From contig NC_059485.1 of NCBI RefSeq assembly GCF_018139145.2, positions 19,574,088 to 19,638,087 of the forward strand: a stretch of DNA of 64,000 bases. The letters are read 5' to 3'. Every line of letters starts with the position of its first letter. The first letter of the stretch is position 1. Below the pieces are notes generated by a model that saw nothing but the letters and a program-made list of their open reading frames with translations, did no database searches and was not told where the DNA came from. A program made the translations under genes and the position numbers. Positions 35,547-50,272 of the stretch are shown here, piece by piece. This stretch comes from Gymnogyps californianus (taxonomy: Eukaryota; Chordata; Aves; Accipitriformes; Cathartidae).

Positions 35547-38500
35547 CTAATATAACTGGGTGTCCTAATTTCTCATAATTATCTCTTTCTTTTTTTTTTT
35601 TTTTTTTTTGAGACCTGCTAAGCTGCTGTCCTCAGTATCTTATGCCCATGAAAAAGATGAGAAAGTCTCTGGTTCCTGACTGAATAAGCATAACTTCAGG
35701 AACGAAGTTGCTGGTTCAGATGCAATACTTCCCATCTGTTTAGAGTTTTTTCTTTTAATGGGAAGGGCTAGTAGTTATAGCATATCTGGAATGCTTTCAG
35801 AGTCAGGCTTTTAGCTCTTAGGCGGAATAATTATTTAGAAATATTTGTATTTTGGACCAGAGAATTCTATTTATGTTAGATTTTGTAGCACTCTAACAGA
35901 AAAGCCCCTTTTGGAATCTGACAGTCCTAGTCCTGTTCTCATAAATAGCAAGTGGGTGTCCCATTTCCTTAAACAATTTAATTGCTGTGGGACTTTCCAT
36001 TATGGCAAAATAGACAGGGGAGACTCTAATGATGAAAGGAGATTTTTCAGGTGGAGATCTGGCTTGGGAAAGCAAGCCATGCAAGCAGCAGTTTTCCAGG
36101 TTTAACTTCTACCAGCCTAGGTTTAAGGTATTCTAGCTTGCTTTCTGAAGATTGGGAGATACCTGGGGTAGGCTATGACAACAACCACCCATCGCTTCTC
36201 TTGCACTGTGGATCCTGAGCACTTCCTTTTTTCTTTTGCGATGCAACACTAGATCCCATTTCAGTAAAATTAGACAAATGTGGATGTCTTAAACACCTTT
36301 TGCTCATTAAAAGTGGTCCTGTTGCTACATCTGCTTGGGATACAAAAGCTCATCTTATGACAAAACATCACTAAACGCTCTAATAAGCAGCGCTTAGTTA
36401 CAGGGCTTCACCTCTGACCTGTTTCCTTCAAACATCTCAGATAACTTGACCAATGTTAATGAAACCTCTCAGTGCTTCCCAGTATGTGCTTCATGGTAAT
36501 TTTAGGTTAGGTAAGTGGACGTAGAGAGGTGAAGTACACCAAAACCATACGGCAAATTAATGAAAAAATTTGTGATTACTCTTAGGAGTTTTGTTTCCAC
36601 TATAGCCATTATTCATTACTGCACTTTCATTATATGCCATCCCATGGGGAGATAAATTTTGTAGATCAATTGGTCTTCAGCCAGTCTCCAAGCATATACC
36701 TACATGAAGTCAAAATTAATCCTGGTGTAGTGTCACCCGGGAGCTGGTGTAAAGCCACGTGCTGCAGGGTTCTTAAGAGAAATGCTGTACAACACTGAGC
36801 ACGATGACGTGTGGATTACAGTTTGTAGATGACGTGGTTAGGTCCTATACTGAGTATTTTGTGGGAGCTGGTTGTTAGGGGGAACAAGTGCAGAAAACAT
36901 GCTTGCAGGCAAGATTTGCATTCAGATTGTTGAGGTTTGACCCTTCCTTCCAAACACAGGGGACAGAAAACTCTTACCACCGTGCTGTCCACCAGAATTG
37001 CTCTCATTGCATCTCAGCCTTTAGTATAACATAAGGTCTTAAGTCTTCCAGGGTATGAGTTTGCTCTGAATGACTATTTTCTTGCTGATGAGACCCTTGG
37101 AAGCCAAATGCAACTTGCATACTACTATATTAAAATGACTGGTGTGAAACTGTATTTTCAGAGGAATGAAGTGATTTGCTTGTCGTATATCCATCTCTTC
37201 AACTAGATATTTGCATGCACCCTGCAATACCCCCAGGGATGTAACTGTCACCAGGAATTCTAGTTGCAAATAATTTTGGCAACAAGTGTTCAACCATTAA
37301 ATTCCCTAGTGGGAACAAAAAAATATGGTGCTGTCATCAGAGCTTCTACCAGTCACCAGAGTACCAAGAATATCTGTCTTGTGATGTACAGCATGATTTC
37401 CATGGTCATCAGTTAATGCCTCTAAATTTCCCATCCCCCTAATAAAACTGTCAAAATCAATTTCACCCAGTCTGTCTTGGGGGAGGAAAAAAAAAAAAAA
37501 GATGCACCAGTTTGATTTTTAAAAGCAAATCGTCTGTTTTTTTATGGTGCTGGACAAAGACGAGAGACCTAGATGAACTGGAAATGATTTCCAGCTCATC
37601 TGCAAAAGGAGCTCACTGCTTCTGCTCCCACCACTCTGTCCTCAGCAGTGACCTTGAAGAAGGTATTCTTTCCAGTTATATCATTTATAGGGTCCTTGCA
37701 TAATGAGGCAGGGATGGGAGTCCTAATACGCACTGTTTGGTAGAAATAATATGTCTACTGAAGTGTTTGGCTCTTCCAGGTAGGTGTGAGTTGAGCTCAT
37801 GTTCTAGGCAAACAATGGTGACGGGCAGAAAATGCCTGGACTTTCTCATTAGTTTGAGAAACATGTTGCTGATTTTTCTTACCAGTCGGCACACACTGGT
37901 ATCAGATATAACTAGGAAATAGTTTTGAGTAGCATTTTGGAATATGTGCATATAAACATTGATCTACTGAGCCTTTTAAAAAGGGGAGGAAGTTGCATTG
38001 AAATTGTACATCAAAGACATGAAAAATAAAAGGAGTTAGTTGGATGTTGGCCACCCTATTTCCTCTTACCAGCATCCACTTTTCATTCTCCTGCAAGAAG
38101 CAAGGGCAGAGGCACAAAGCACTCCTATTTTCCTCCTTTAAGGCACATCTTCTCAGGCTTTTCCAACAAGCAAGGTCAGTTTTCTCAGGCTGCAACCTCT
38201 TTCACAGCTGAATTATGTCAGCTGGTAGCCCTGGCCAGAACCATTTGTAACAGAGCTCCTCAAGCTATAGATGGCCTTTGTCCGAAGTCTATTAAAGTCA
38301 GTATGAAAGTTTTCACTGAAGTCTATGGATTTGCTGTTGGCACCTCAATGGGGAGTTTTTCTTTAAAAGCATGTTTTCCTAGATGTTTAGATCAAATAGG
38401 ATGGTGCCCATGGCACTAGCCTGAAACTTGAATTTTTAAATCAGCTAAAAACCACGTGATGTTTAACTTAAGAAGCGGGGCAAAATTATTAGTTCTCTCA

Positions 38501-40349
38501 CCTGCTTTGTTAACATCAGAAGTTTGATCTAAAGCTCATTGTCATTAGCATGACTTTATGTTAAATAATGAGTTTCTGGTTGGGAGTTAGAGGTACCTAA
38601 GCGTAACTAAAGAAGTAAAAAACAAAAGAAAGGCAGGAAAGATTTAGATTCTCATGTTTTATAACTTATAACAGTTGGGGGTGGGGGTGGTTAAGAAAAG
38701 TCAGCTTAGCTCATGAGACCTGTATCAGGAATAGAAGTTCAGCCAAAACAAAGTTCTGAAAAATTATTCCTTTTTGTCATTTGCTTTTTCTACTTCGGTA
38801 AGAAAAATGTTATGTGGAATCCAAGCATAAGGAACAAAAAGGATGCCAGGGAGGTAGGATCTTATTGCAGGCATTGCAAGCTTACACCAGGTTCTATAAC
38901 TAACTTGTGAAACTGGTTTCTAAATGTGCTGTGAATGTGAAGGCAGGCAGCAGAGGTAGCGTGTCATTTGTCAGTTGCGCTGCGGTCAATAGAAGTTGCA
39001 GCAGGATAAGAGCACAGTGGTCTGGAAAGTAATTCACCCCTTTTGACACTTTTGTTGATATGCCTCTCCTTTCCCAAAACAGGCTGAGGTGTAATTGCTG
39101 CGAGAAGAATCATTAGTCTCATACAGCCTTTTAGAATTACTGGCCCAAGTATTTAATGAGAAATATTGGGCTGCACTTCCTTGTAGTTTCCCTTTTTTTC
39201 CAGGAATCAACATGGATGTATCATGGATGTACCATGTGTGAAGTGCCAGGCTTCCTGTTTTAAAACACAGAGGGAACGGACCGAGCAATATTCCAATAAT
39301 CTTGATTCGTACAGAAACACAGGAAGGAAACTGTTGCATGGAAGTAATATATAGTTGCATGTTTGTCTTTCCTACAACCTAGGCTGTAAAAAAAGGTAGG
39401 TCAGTGATTAGTCCTATTGCACAGAACAACTCAGTTTCTGCTGTAATGTATCACTATATCAGTAACCCTTTAATACCTGATAAGAAAACCTTTCTGAAGG
39501 AGATCAAGGTAGGTGATTCTCTTTTGGATTCTCTCTGTCTTGTTTCATTATGAATATATCTGCTGTGAAACCTCATGAGTCACCTCAGATGTGACAGTTA
39601 TGCCTTCTGCTTGGTACTGGTTATGCTGATTCACACATGCCATTTCTGTCTTTTTTTTTTTTTGTTTCTGTATTGTTTCTGGTAATTTTCTTGGCCCTTC
39701 CTGTGTGTGAGCTGGCTCTTGCAGTTGGTCTAATTCTAATTGCTAGGCGCAGAATCCAAATGTAAAATTATGAAACGCAGCAGTGCTGTTCAGTGCACAA
39801 GCTGTTTGTTGAACAGAGCATTGATATATGTAGCCTTAGTCTGGTCTAAGATATGAGTTTATAATTAAATATTCTATTTTCTTTTCCTTGTAAGAAGTGC
39901 TGCTTGTAATGAATTGCAGATAGAGGCAAACTTTGAACAACACGAAGCATTTGTTAACAGCATTAGTTTCCAAACAGTTCTGTTCTGCTGCTCTGTTAGC
40001 TTCCCAAGGCAGCACCTGCTCTGGGCCGTACAGTCTGAGACCCAAATATTCAACAGGACAGCCTGAAAGTGCATTCATAGTCAATTTTGTGCATATGTAG
40101 AGATCCATCTGTACCATGTCAACAGGAATTTGCACTGTGTTGTTGCTTTCCTGTTCATCATGCTGAAGAGTAAAATAATGTCATCACTTCAACTTTGATG
40201 TGTTAGTATTTGGATGAAATAACTGGATGAAAGAGTGCAAGTGTCATGTCCTTATAAAAGGCAAGTGTGTCAACTTGATACAAATGGCGTGTGGAGACAA
40301 AATTCAACTTCCCACACTGATGTATACTGAGGTGCTGTGCTGCTGGCAC
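35547..40349. other. AT-rich, no gene recognised, 4.8 kb
   Basis: AT-rich sequence with only short ORFs. It contains a 20-nt T run (35590-35609), a 14-nt A run (37487-37500) and a 13-nt T run (39651-39663), which could be tails of very old retrotransposed sequences. No RNA gene or domain was recognised. Confidence 0.5.
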
Positions 40350-41027
40350 TGTCAGGGACCGTTTGGATCTCTCAAATTTACAGGACCTCATACTCTGTAA
40401 ATTGAACTCTATTTTATGAGCTCATTAGGAAAGAAAGCAAAAAACCACAACAAACAAAGGCTCAATCCCCTTTGCATGTCTAACATGTGAATTCACTAAT
40501 TCATTGCTTAAAGTCATGAGGTTTCTCACTCAGAAGTTCCCTAATTCATAACTCGCAACTCACAGTTTATAACTCATAACTTGTGCACCAATGAGCAAAA
40601 TGGTTGCCTGGCTGATGGTGAGAGTGCTCATCCTTCCTCCTCCCTCACGGTGCGGGCGTCCCCTGGATCCCACCAGGAAGCATTGAAAGCCTCAGCAGTC
40701 CAGCTGCTGTTGGATCTGCTTGAAGAGCTTTTTTGGGTAAGCTGACGTTTTTATACCTTTGAGCTTGGAAGTTTGGTCTATACCATTTCGAAGAGTTAGC
40801 AGATTCTGAGGAAACTGCCAGGACATCAGTCTGCAAAGATAACGGCTGCAGGAGACAGCCAGCTGCAGGTGATAATGGCTGCATCATGGCCCTTTAGCTC
40901 TTTCTGGGCACCGGTCCTGCCTGTGCATTGCCCTCGCTTTGACCCAATGGCGCTGCTGCCAGCACACATCAGGCCTTAGTATGAGCGGTTAGCCAAAATC
41001 TGAGCAGGAGCTGAGTGAACAGTCACA
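40350..41027 (-). mobile_element. Solo LTR, family A, copy 2
   Basis: Full-length homologue (678 bp) of 4911-5565. It starts TGTCAGGGACCG, ends CAGTCACA, and has imperfect 5-bp flanks GGCAC and GGCAT. The minus-strand TATA box GTATAAAAA (40756-40748) is kept, but the AATAAA of copy 1 is mutated to an ATAAAATA context. Two copies with separate flanks confirm an LTR-like mobile unit. Confidence 0.8.
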
Positions 41028-41565
41028 GGCATCTATTCCACTCCAGCTTATTCCGGAAAAGCATTTGCTGTTCTTTCACACTTCTTGTGTCATTTCCCCT
41101 CACACAAGCTCGAGAGAAATGTCTTGCTGCTTGAACACGTTAAAATATCTCACCTTGCGAGTGGAAATACTTCAGGGCTTCTCCTGCAGAGTAGACTTCA
41201 CATTAGCCTTTCCTCGCCACATCATGGGACTGAGGCCTTTTTAAAACTGCATGCAGCATGAGAAGAACAAAAGTCCATCCATTCCTCAGTCTTTAACGGG
41301 CCAGCTTTTAGGATGTTGTACTGCAGGTAAGAATTAGTAAAAGTTAAATATTTTCTAATGAACCCTGGATGAAATTAAACAGATTTTCCTCATGTTATCG
41401 CTTTTTTACATTATTCTAGTTGGAACTTTATCAGTGAACTGGTCGTAGTATTTAAATTAAGTACGAAATAAATCAGGGTGTTGTCTATTCAAACCATGAA
41501 AATTCTCTTTACAATGTGCACTATGACATCTCCTGATAATATTTCCAGAGCTTGTTTTAGGGCTG

Positions 41566-41756
41566 TGTCGTGGTTTAACCCCAGACAGCAACTAAGCACC
41601 ACGCAGCCACTTCCCCCTCCTAGTGGGGTGGGGAGGAGGAGGGGAAAAAAAAAAAAGTAAAACTCGTGGGTTGAGATAAGAACAGTTTAACAACTAAAGT
41701 AAAATAAAATACACTACTAACTAAGAATTAACTCTATCGCAGCCGAAACCAGGACA
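41566..41756 (-). mobile_element. Solo ERVL-like LTR with internal deletion
   Basis: Starts TGTCGTGGTTTAACCCC and ends CCGAAACCAGGACA like 5617-6218, but is only 191 bp. It is flanked by a perfect 5-bp target duplication GGCTG (41561-41565 and 41757-41761). About 410 bp of the middle, including the TATA region, is missing, with the junction near 41728. Both ends are intact, so the deletion happened within the element. Confidence 0.9.
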
Positions 41757-41761
41757 GGCTG

Positions 41762-44700
41762 AGTGACCAGATAGCTGAGGAAAAAGATTTAAAAAGAAGG
41801 CAACACAGGTAGACAAGACTTCTGATTCATGCAGAAGAGTGAATTACTGCTGTGTCAAAAAATAAATGTGAATAGTTTGGGATATGTAAATTTGCTTTTA
41901 ATTAGCATCACAAACTGCTGCTATGACAAAAAGTAGAATAGATGGTCAAATGAGTGATAGCAGCTATACAATGCAATTCTTGTGGTGAGAGCTGAGATTA
42001 CAGGTGTGCAGTAGGGCTACTGAATGTAGTGCTTGAAAGCAGTTTGAATGAGGGTTTTTAACAGTGGAAAAAGCTGAAATAATGAAGTAAAATTTTTGTG
42101 TAGTGTCCTAGTTCCCTCATATTTAGTGTTCTATATGAAAATGTGCCTGTTTAAGATTTTAGGAAAAAAAACCTACGAATGTTAGAGGGAGATTCTGTCA
42201 TGGGGAGTCAGCAAGAACATGTGTACGAAAACTTTTTAGGAAATGGGTTTGGTGAGTGTAGGAGTTGAAACAGAATAGTAGGGTCCAGGAAACGCTACCT
42301 GTTGCTCTCAGAAACAGGAAGGACTGCCTAAGTCCCTGTTGCTGCACTCTAGTTCTTAGGATTTAGTAAGAGTGAGAGTTCACTGAAGGATCCTCATTGA
42401 CTGCACTGAATTTCCGATGGAGTCCATGGGGCTGTAAGTGGAAGCTTCCTGTAGCCACACATCTCAGAAAGTTTGCAGTTTGGAACCTGCCTCGCCACAA
42501 AAAGTCTGTCTGCAGCATAGAACAACTATGGAAATGCTCGCAGCAGAATTGCACTTTGGCGCATCACGAGGTCAAATTCTTTTGTAGCAGATAAGGAAAC
42601 TTCAGATTGCATTTGTGAAATGTTTAGAGGATCAAACTGCATCTATTTTTATAATGTCTTACTGTACTGGCTTAGTACGATGAAATTTGTGTGAGGCCCT
42701 GGAGCAGAGGAAAGATTTCTCTCTTCAGAAACAGAGAAAGCATATGTTGACTGCGGAACCATTATTGACAAAGCCCTCGTGTTTTCCAAAGGCCATCCTC
42801 CACCTAAATCCGTGTTGTATTTCTTGGAAAGCTGTTGCAAAAAATCTTGAGATAATTTTAAAAAATTCAAGACTCCAGGTGGTGGATTTACTTGCCTTGT
42901 CTTTGAACTGTTCTGCATGTGAACAACTTCAAGCTTTTCTCCAAAACTACAACTGCTGGACATGGATGCAAAATGAAATGTGATCCCATTATGCACCAGC
43001 GCTTGACATGAAGGAATACCTCCCAAATACTTTGAGAGTCGTTATAGAACTGGGAGGTAACAATGCTAATCTAATTCTTTTTCCCATCTCTATACCAATA
43101 AAAAGCCTAGATGCAGTGGAAATCCTGGAAGCATGTAGTCTAGACAAAGGAAGGGCTGTATAAGGACTCATGCTTTTGTTGGCCATGCTCCTGATTTGTC
43201 AGGCATGGGCTAGTGATGTTGTTCTGGGCAGCTTGGATGTGGTTTTGAGTAACACGGTCTTTCTCTGTGATAAAAGATTAAAAAGATGAAGATGCAAGTG
43301 AAATAATTTTGAAATAATTATTTACTAAATTGTGAAATAGATGTAAACTATTTCTTGTCAGGGTTCAGGATGATCATTAACCTGTTGTTCTGGGTCATGA
43401 ATAGGAAGAAGAGAGTTGGCTCACTCTGGAGCCTGTGCATGTTGAAGCATGAATGCCTACACAGAATAGGTGGAAGACACTGATAAGTGAAAAATGGCAC
43501 TTAAACCACATACAGTATGTCTTGTGTTTTCCTCTTAAAAGTCGCACATTATTGTATGAAACTCAACCTATTTTATTCAGGGAAAAGAATAGTCATTCTA
43601 AGAGCAAGCCTGGAAAGAGCTTCTAGAACCCAAAGCTTGAGTACAGGTCAAACTCTTTGCAGAAACACCAAAGGGAAAGTACGGTTTTATGACCCAGTCC
43701 TAAGAGCGCTTAAGCGTAAGCAGAATTCAGCTCTTCTCTGTAATCCCTTTCAATGCAATTCTGAAATTGCTGAACTGGAATACCGTTTCTTTATGCTGCA
43801 GTTTTTAGGCTGCTAAATCCCCGTTTGCAAGAGGATTAGAACTTGCATATGTTATAGGTTGGTAACTGTGGTTTTCAAGTAGGTTATCCTTCTTCAAGTT
43901 TTGATTGCATGGCTGCTGAATGTGCTCAGTGATTTTTTCCCAATGCTAAATATGTTGTTGCATTTATTGCAAACAAAGCTCTCCTTGTACCTTTCTCAGT
44001 AACGTTGTCCTCCTGGGTAGGAAGCATGACTTGAATTCTGTGTGCATGCATACCCTCCAGTGGATGTTTTACTACAGCACAGGATTTGCACTTGTTTATA
44101 AAGAACAGTTTTGTGTTTCTGTCCACACTCCTGTGATCTCTGGTAAGTTTCCAACCATTGCTGCGTCTTGTTTTCTCAGTCTTAAGTCTGTCCAGTTACC
44201 AGGATCCAACCACTCCAGTAATATTCAGGCCCTTCAGGGCTGTGGTGAGTGGCCTGGCAGACACACGTGGCTCCATAAAGAAGCAAATCCTTTTTTGTGT
44301 GAGCATGGGGAGAAACTGGCAGTACACGGCACCCAACCTCAGTGCAGTGTTCCAGTTGATGAAACCTCTCTCAAACAGGCTGCAATAACTGACAGAAAAA
44401 GCTTTATCTTCCCTTTCACAAGAACCTTTAAACTTCCCTTTTGAATAAAAGCTGATCTGCTAACTTATGTGGTACTATCTTAACTGGAGTATTCACTTCA
44501 TCTGCATCTTGTAGGAACCTCTGGAGTCTGTCATGCACAGACCTCACTCTTACCAATTCACGAGAATGATGTGTGACAGCATTAACCCTTCGATGATGGA
44601 TCTTCTCAAGAGGAGAGAGGATTTATGCTGGCTATGATGGCAGATCAACACAGGCAGTAAACCGGCAAGAGCAGACCTTGGATACGATGCGAGGTCAGTG

Positions 44701-47700
44701 TCTTGCAACACTGGATTGTGACAGCTGGATAAAAAGAGGGAGTGCTTGTGTATGCATGTGTATGAAGGTACGTAGGCTCATAGAATGGAATCAAAATGAA
44801 AAATGTCTTAGGTGGCCTGGAAACAAAGAACCCAATGTGGTTGTTTTGGGGTTTGGTTTTTTTTTTTCGTTTTCCGTTGTCCTGTAGAGAAGTCCAGCTC
44901 TGTAGAGAAAGTATATACCTATTTCATGCAGGGATAAATAGTGACATTCACCTTTTCTTACCCAAGTCAGAATTAGAGACCAACACAGTTGGAGGTTTAT
45001 TTGTGTACAGTCGGAGAATAAATAGCCTGCAATATCAAAGTTTTGAAAAGTCTGGAGGAAATCAGTAGAGGCTCAGATGGTGGGACTGATAGTTTTATAC
45101 AGCTTTTCAGATTAAACTTCATCTTGACCTTTGGTAAAGCTAAAAGTTCTCAAGGCCCCAGCTACTGTTCTTTAGTACTCAGAGCTCTCCAACCACTCTG
45201 AAATATTTTTGTCCTCTTATTTAGAGTTGGTCCCCATTCTTTACCCTGTATTACATCCACTGGGAATGGTTAACCTAGAAAATTGATAAATGAAGCAAGC
45301 CCTTCCCTGACAATTTTGCAAATGTCTCCTGAGAAATCTTGCCCATTAGAAGCCAATTCTAGCAGTTAATCATGTTGGGAACCTATGACTAGGGTTGGCC
45401 CTAAAGAGTAGTGACAGGTTTCTTTGGCTTAATGTTAGCACATCTCTTGCCTGTGCAACAGGCACTGTCTGCCCCAAAACAACCAGCATGGCGACTCTCC
45501 TTGTGGATTTTTCAAAACCAAAGTGCAACGTTTCACAGACTGTTACTTCCTCTAAGGCACTGGGTGTGATTTTCCATTTTCTTTGCAAGCCCTTGGAGAA
45601 GATATGTTACATTTCCGGGTGCCTCAGTTTTCCAAGAAAACACTCTGTGTAGTACATAATTACTTGAGGCAGGCTCTGATCTACCAGAGATTGCTGAAAG
45701 CTGGCAGGAAAATATTACAGCAGGGAAATACTGCTTTGTTGTTATGCTGTCCCTTAAGTGTCTTGTGTTGGCTGCTGTTGGAGATAGGATGCTAAGATGG
45801 GTGCATTTTTGCTCTGATCTGCTCTGTTAATGAACAGATCTGCTCTGTTCTGTGCTCAGTTAATGTACATCACCTAGCAAGTATGATCTTGGTGAAGATT
45901 TCTCTGTACTTGTAACTGATAATTTCTTCAAATAAGGCAGAGAGGTGCTTCAAGAGCAGTATAGAAAATCTTACCTCTTCACCTGTTGTGTTAAATAGCA
46001 AATAATAGTACTCATGAACATAGCTTTAAGTCCAGCAATCAGATCAGTAAGAGCTCATGCTAATGGCAGAGATGCCATGCTCTTTAATGCATGGCATAAA
46101 CTCACAGTCCTGTGTAAGAATGTACAATTGCTAATGAAAGAGCAATTCCAGATCCTAATGTCACTTCTATTCTTTTTGATGTCTTTCCATTATATCAACT
46201 GCTGCCAAAGTTGATGTAAGAAGAGCAAATTTCCCATAAAGAAACATAATTACCCAGGAATTTGGAGGCAACTGGGCATGTAAAAAATGCCTCCTACCTC
46301 TTCCGTACTTGTGTCTTATTTCCTTTCTGTGCTTTGGGAATGAAATTGGATTCATGCCTCAAGTTCTCCAAGCATGTAGTCAACTCCAAAGCAGATGGAA
46401 GGCTGGACAAGTGACCCTTCCTAGGCTTGCAGCTAGGATCATATGGGCACAAGCAAGTGTAGGGAAGGTGCAGCCCCCGGTAGACTTTCACTGGGGAGTT
46501 TAGGGTGTTACAAGAGCCCTCAACACTGTGTGGGTTGTGTACCATGAGGCAGGCAATGTTGACGTCTGCTGCCAGCGTGGGCCAGCCGTACCAGCAGTAT
46601 ACCCTTATCAAAGCGGGCAGAGCAGGACAATGAACTGTTTTCCCAACCAAAAAAGTAATAGGACTAGAAATGTATTGAGGGGCCAAAGTCGGGGAATGCA
46701 GGACTTATCAGGTTGACAAGGGGTTTTGTGTTCTAACTTTAGGAGAAAAACCTTCTTGCCATCAGACTACTCTGCAAAGCAGAGGTAGGCAGCTGAAGAG
46801 AAGTGGAAAACAGAAAAGCAACAGCAAAAGACTGCTGTGAGAAGGACCTTAACAGCAAGGGATGAGGAAAGTCTAACAGCATGAGAACCATAAAGTAGAA
46901 TGAGTGTGGGGGTCCAGCAGCAGTGGAACCAGAAGCAGATATGGACAGAGAGGGTGGGTGGGAGAAAACATCAGATGGAGAGTCTACCTGAAAAGACAAG
47001 CTTGCCCTTGGTTGTTTCTCTCTTCGCTGAGGGTGGATGAAGGCTTAGGATGACTTTCTGTCTGTTGGTTAAAAGAAGCTACAGTTCTTATTTCCCGGCT
47101 GAGGCTTATCTTGAAAATAGGAATTAGTTGGCTAAAAGAGAGTGAGCAGGGCTAGTACAAAGAACCTATGACAGCAATATTTGTCCTTTTAGCATGGCAT
47201 AGGATATTTTAGCTGTATCGGCAACTTCTAGTTGGCTATCTTTGGTTAGGTATTTTGGAGTCTTATCCTAGCATAGCCTAGCTGTGAGACTGTTCATTGT
47301 ACCTGTAAAAATCGTACTTGTGAGTTTTACTGTATTTGAACACACATTTTTCTTCCTCTTAGTAGGGTTATTAGTAAGGTTGAGAAGTCAAACACTTCAG
47401 TGTTAGAAAATGCAAAAATCATTGCTCGAACTAGTCCTTTAGGTAATAATTAAATGCATGTTCCACTCTTTCTAGGTGGCTGACTGAGCTTTTGAGGCCT
47501 AATTACAGAACTGTTGTTAAGCCTTAACAATTGTAATAACTGGAAATAACTAGCAAATATATTTGTAATGCAAAAATGTTCCTAAAGACAGGTCTTTATC
47601 ATAACAAATTGGACATTTAAAATTAGGTGATATGTTTTTACCTTAATCCGGATGTTTCTCGGATCCTTTCTGTAACGTAGGTAATATCTCCTGTCAGCTC

Positions 47701-50272
47701 AGGTGGGCACGTGAAGCTATATCCTGTTCATGTAGACAAATGCTTCGCAACCTGAAAATAAGGAATAACAGAAAATTTCAAAAGAGCATTTTTATTTCTC
47801 TTTTCAGATCAAAATGGGAGTAATATTAAGTAAATAAGATCTTTCACCATACATTGAATGATGACGATTAAAACTATTAGAGAGATTCTTGTTCCATAGG
47901 CATTGTCCATCCTGTGTACTGGATAAAATGGGGCCCTGTGGTAAAAAGTACATGTGCAATGATGTAACTCAATATTGTATCCTTCATAGCAAAAAAGGGC
48001 CCGATTTAGATGACACAATCTGGTATTTTCTAAGTTTCAAATGTTTGACTTTGTAAACATAAGGCTCTTTTCTTTCCTAAATGCAGTTTTAATGGGTAAA
48101 TTCCTGATTTTACAAAAAAGCAAAGTGTCTCTTTGCCCTCTTCTTCATCAAATCTCAGTATTGATGTCATCAACAAGCACCATTAGAAAGTTTATCACTT
48201 GAGCTAGTCCTTTATGGTAAGTTGTAGAATACCAGTCGTAGGTAGCCAGACAGTAGAGGAAGGGAAGAGTCTTTGTCTTACCTTCAGTAATTTTTGCTTT
48301 CAAGAAAGTAATGAAGTTATGGACCAATGGGGAGGAGGATTTGTGAGACATGAGGATGTTTTATCTTTCCCTAACTGAAAAATCAGCACCAATAGCTTTC
48401 ATCTAATCACAAATTTTTCTCTGAATTGAGTTGGCTGCAGTTGCTGTGGAACGATGCTGTTGTGGAATGCTGTGCTCTAACCGTCTTCCCTATCACTTGG
48501 CATTGTCGTCCTTTCTCCCTGCTTGCAACCTTTCTAAGTGTGTGTTTGTTTTATTTCCTTAGGTGTCAGTCAGCTGTACTAAATGGTCTGGTTCTTCCTC
48601 TGTCTGGATTTTGAGGACGGTGTTTAGTTTGTGTCTGATTTGCAGCTGTTCGTGCTCCTCAGCAGAAGTGACTTTCCAGTCATGGCTTCAGATGATCTGA
48701 AACCTCCCTGGAGCAGAACGCTACGTACCACGGCAAACGTACACTTTTTGCTTCCTCTCAGTATCTTCTGACACCCAAAAAGGGACATGATCCTCAGTCT
48801 ACAAGCATAAAGAACCACCACCCCCCAAACCCAATCCCAACACCACTAGACCAGGGGGTTGGAGAGAAACGAGTTGTAAGGATGTTCTGGCTTAGAAAGA
48901 AAGACCATGTCTTCAAATTCCTGTGGGGATTCTCTGTAGTGGTTCAGCACATTGTTCCACACTTGGTTTCCCTCAGCATGAATTTTCTGAAAAGGTACTC
49001 CCTTGGATTAACAGAGGAATACATTAATAGTGATTATATTCAAATACGCACCTTGTTGCAGTGCGTGCTTTATGACCTGAGGATTTCAATACTAAGTCTT
49101 GGAGATTCCCTGTGCACTAAGACAGTGAAATCCCGTCGCTCCAATGAAACAGAAAGTTTGAGGAAGGAACATACAACTGGGTCTTTTGTTCTTTGTCACC
49201 GGAAGTTTCTCTTCCAGCGAAAATGGTGTGAGGAGCTAAATTGCATGGATGAGAACTAAATCCCTGGAGAGGCTGTGTGTTTCCTTTTCCTGAGATGCTT
49301 GGTAGCTCTGTCTGTTTTCAGTGGGGCTGAAGCAGCCAGCCCTCAGTGCAGATGCTGCTGGGCTCCCCTCTGCCATGCCTGCTGTGAGGGCAACAGGAGG
49401 GAGCACAGAGAGGAAAACTGCTTTCTTGAGGGTGGGTTAGTGCCTGTCCAGCTGCCTCAATGAAGGGCTGTGACAGATGCCGGCAGGCCCGAGTCTTGTT
49501 CCTCATGCTTTTACCAAAGATAACACGTTAGAGGTCACAAACGTAGACTATTTCTGAACTTCTCTCTGCCTGCCGTTTTCCTTCCCTACTTCCCTATCTA
49601 AGGCTAATGGGGAAAAGGCAGCACAAGAAGAGCCTTTACCCAAGGAACTGGTTGGAAGTCCGCTTTTTGGCTGTGACTGGTTTTGCTCTGACTTCTTCGG
49701 GATGGGAGTGGGATAAAATTACGCTTTCCTATTCACTCAAACTCATGCACTAAAGCTTTGGCACTCTGGGCGTGTGGTCAAAACTTGTATGAAGGATTTG
49801 GACATCTGTTGGTGTTTGCTGCACTGGCTTCCCAAGACCAGGAGAAGGAAAACAGGACAAGCTTTATTGACGGAATGAGTGGATGCAAATAATAACGTGT
49901 ATAAATGAGTAGGCTCTGGTTGGAGACAAGAGGTAAAGGCATTTTCACTTTTCCCTCTCTCTAGGAAATGGTAACCTCTGTAGTCATCATCTCTACATTT
50001 CCAGCATGCAGTTCTGTACAAAACTGTTTCTTTTCCCTGCAGTCTGATAGGGCTTTAAAAATAAATCTTGATTTGCATTTTGTAGGGAGAAATCGATACC
50101 AAGAAATGTGGTTCCCTGCTAGTATCTGATCCAGCTGCAAATCTCACTTTGCTGCGCTGGAGAAGGCCTATTCTGAAAGACTTCCTTACAGGTTTGTAAG
50201 ACCATGTGAAATCGCATGTATTTTGTAGTCGGGGTTCAGTTTTTAAAGACAACAGGATGACAACTTTCAAAT
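41762..50272. other. AT-rich, no gene recognised, 8.5 kb
   Basis: Short, scattered ORFs on both strands, none with a recognisable domain or a codon pattern I trust, and no LTR or CR1 tail. Intergenic or large-intron sequence. Confidence 0.5.
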
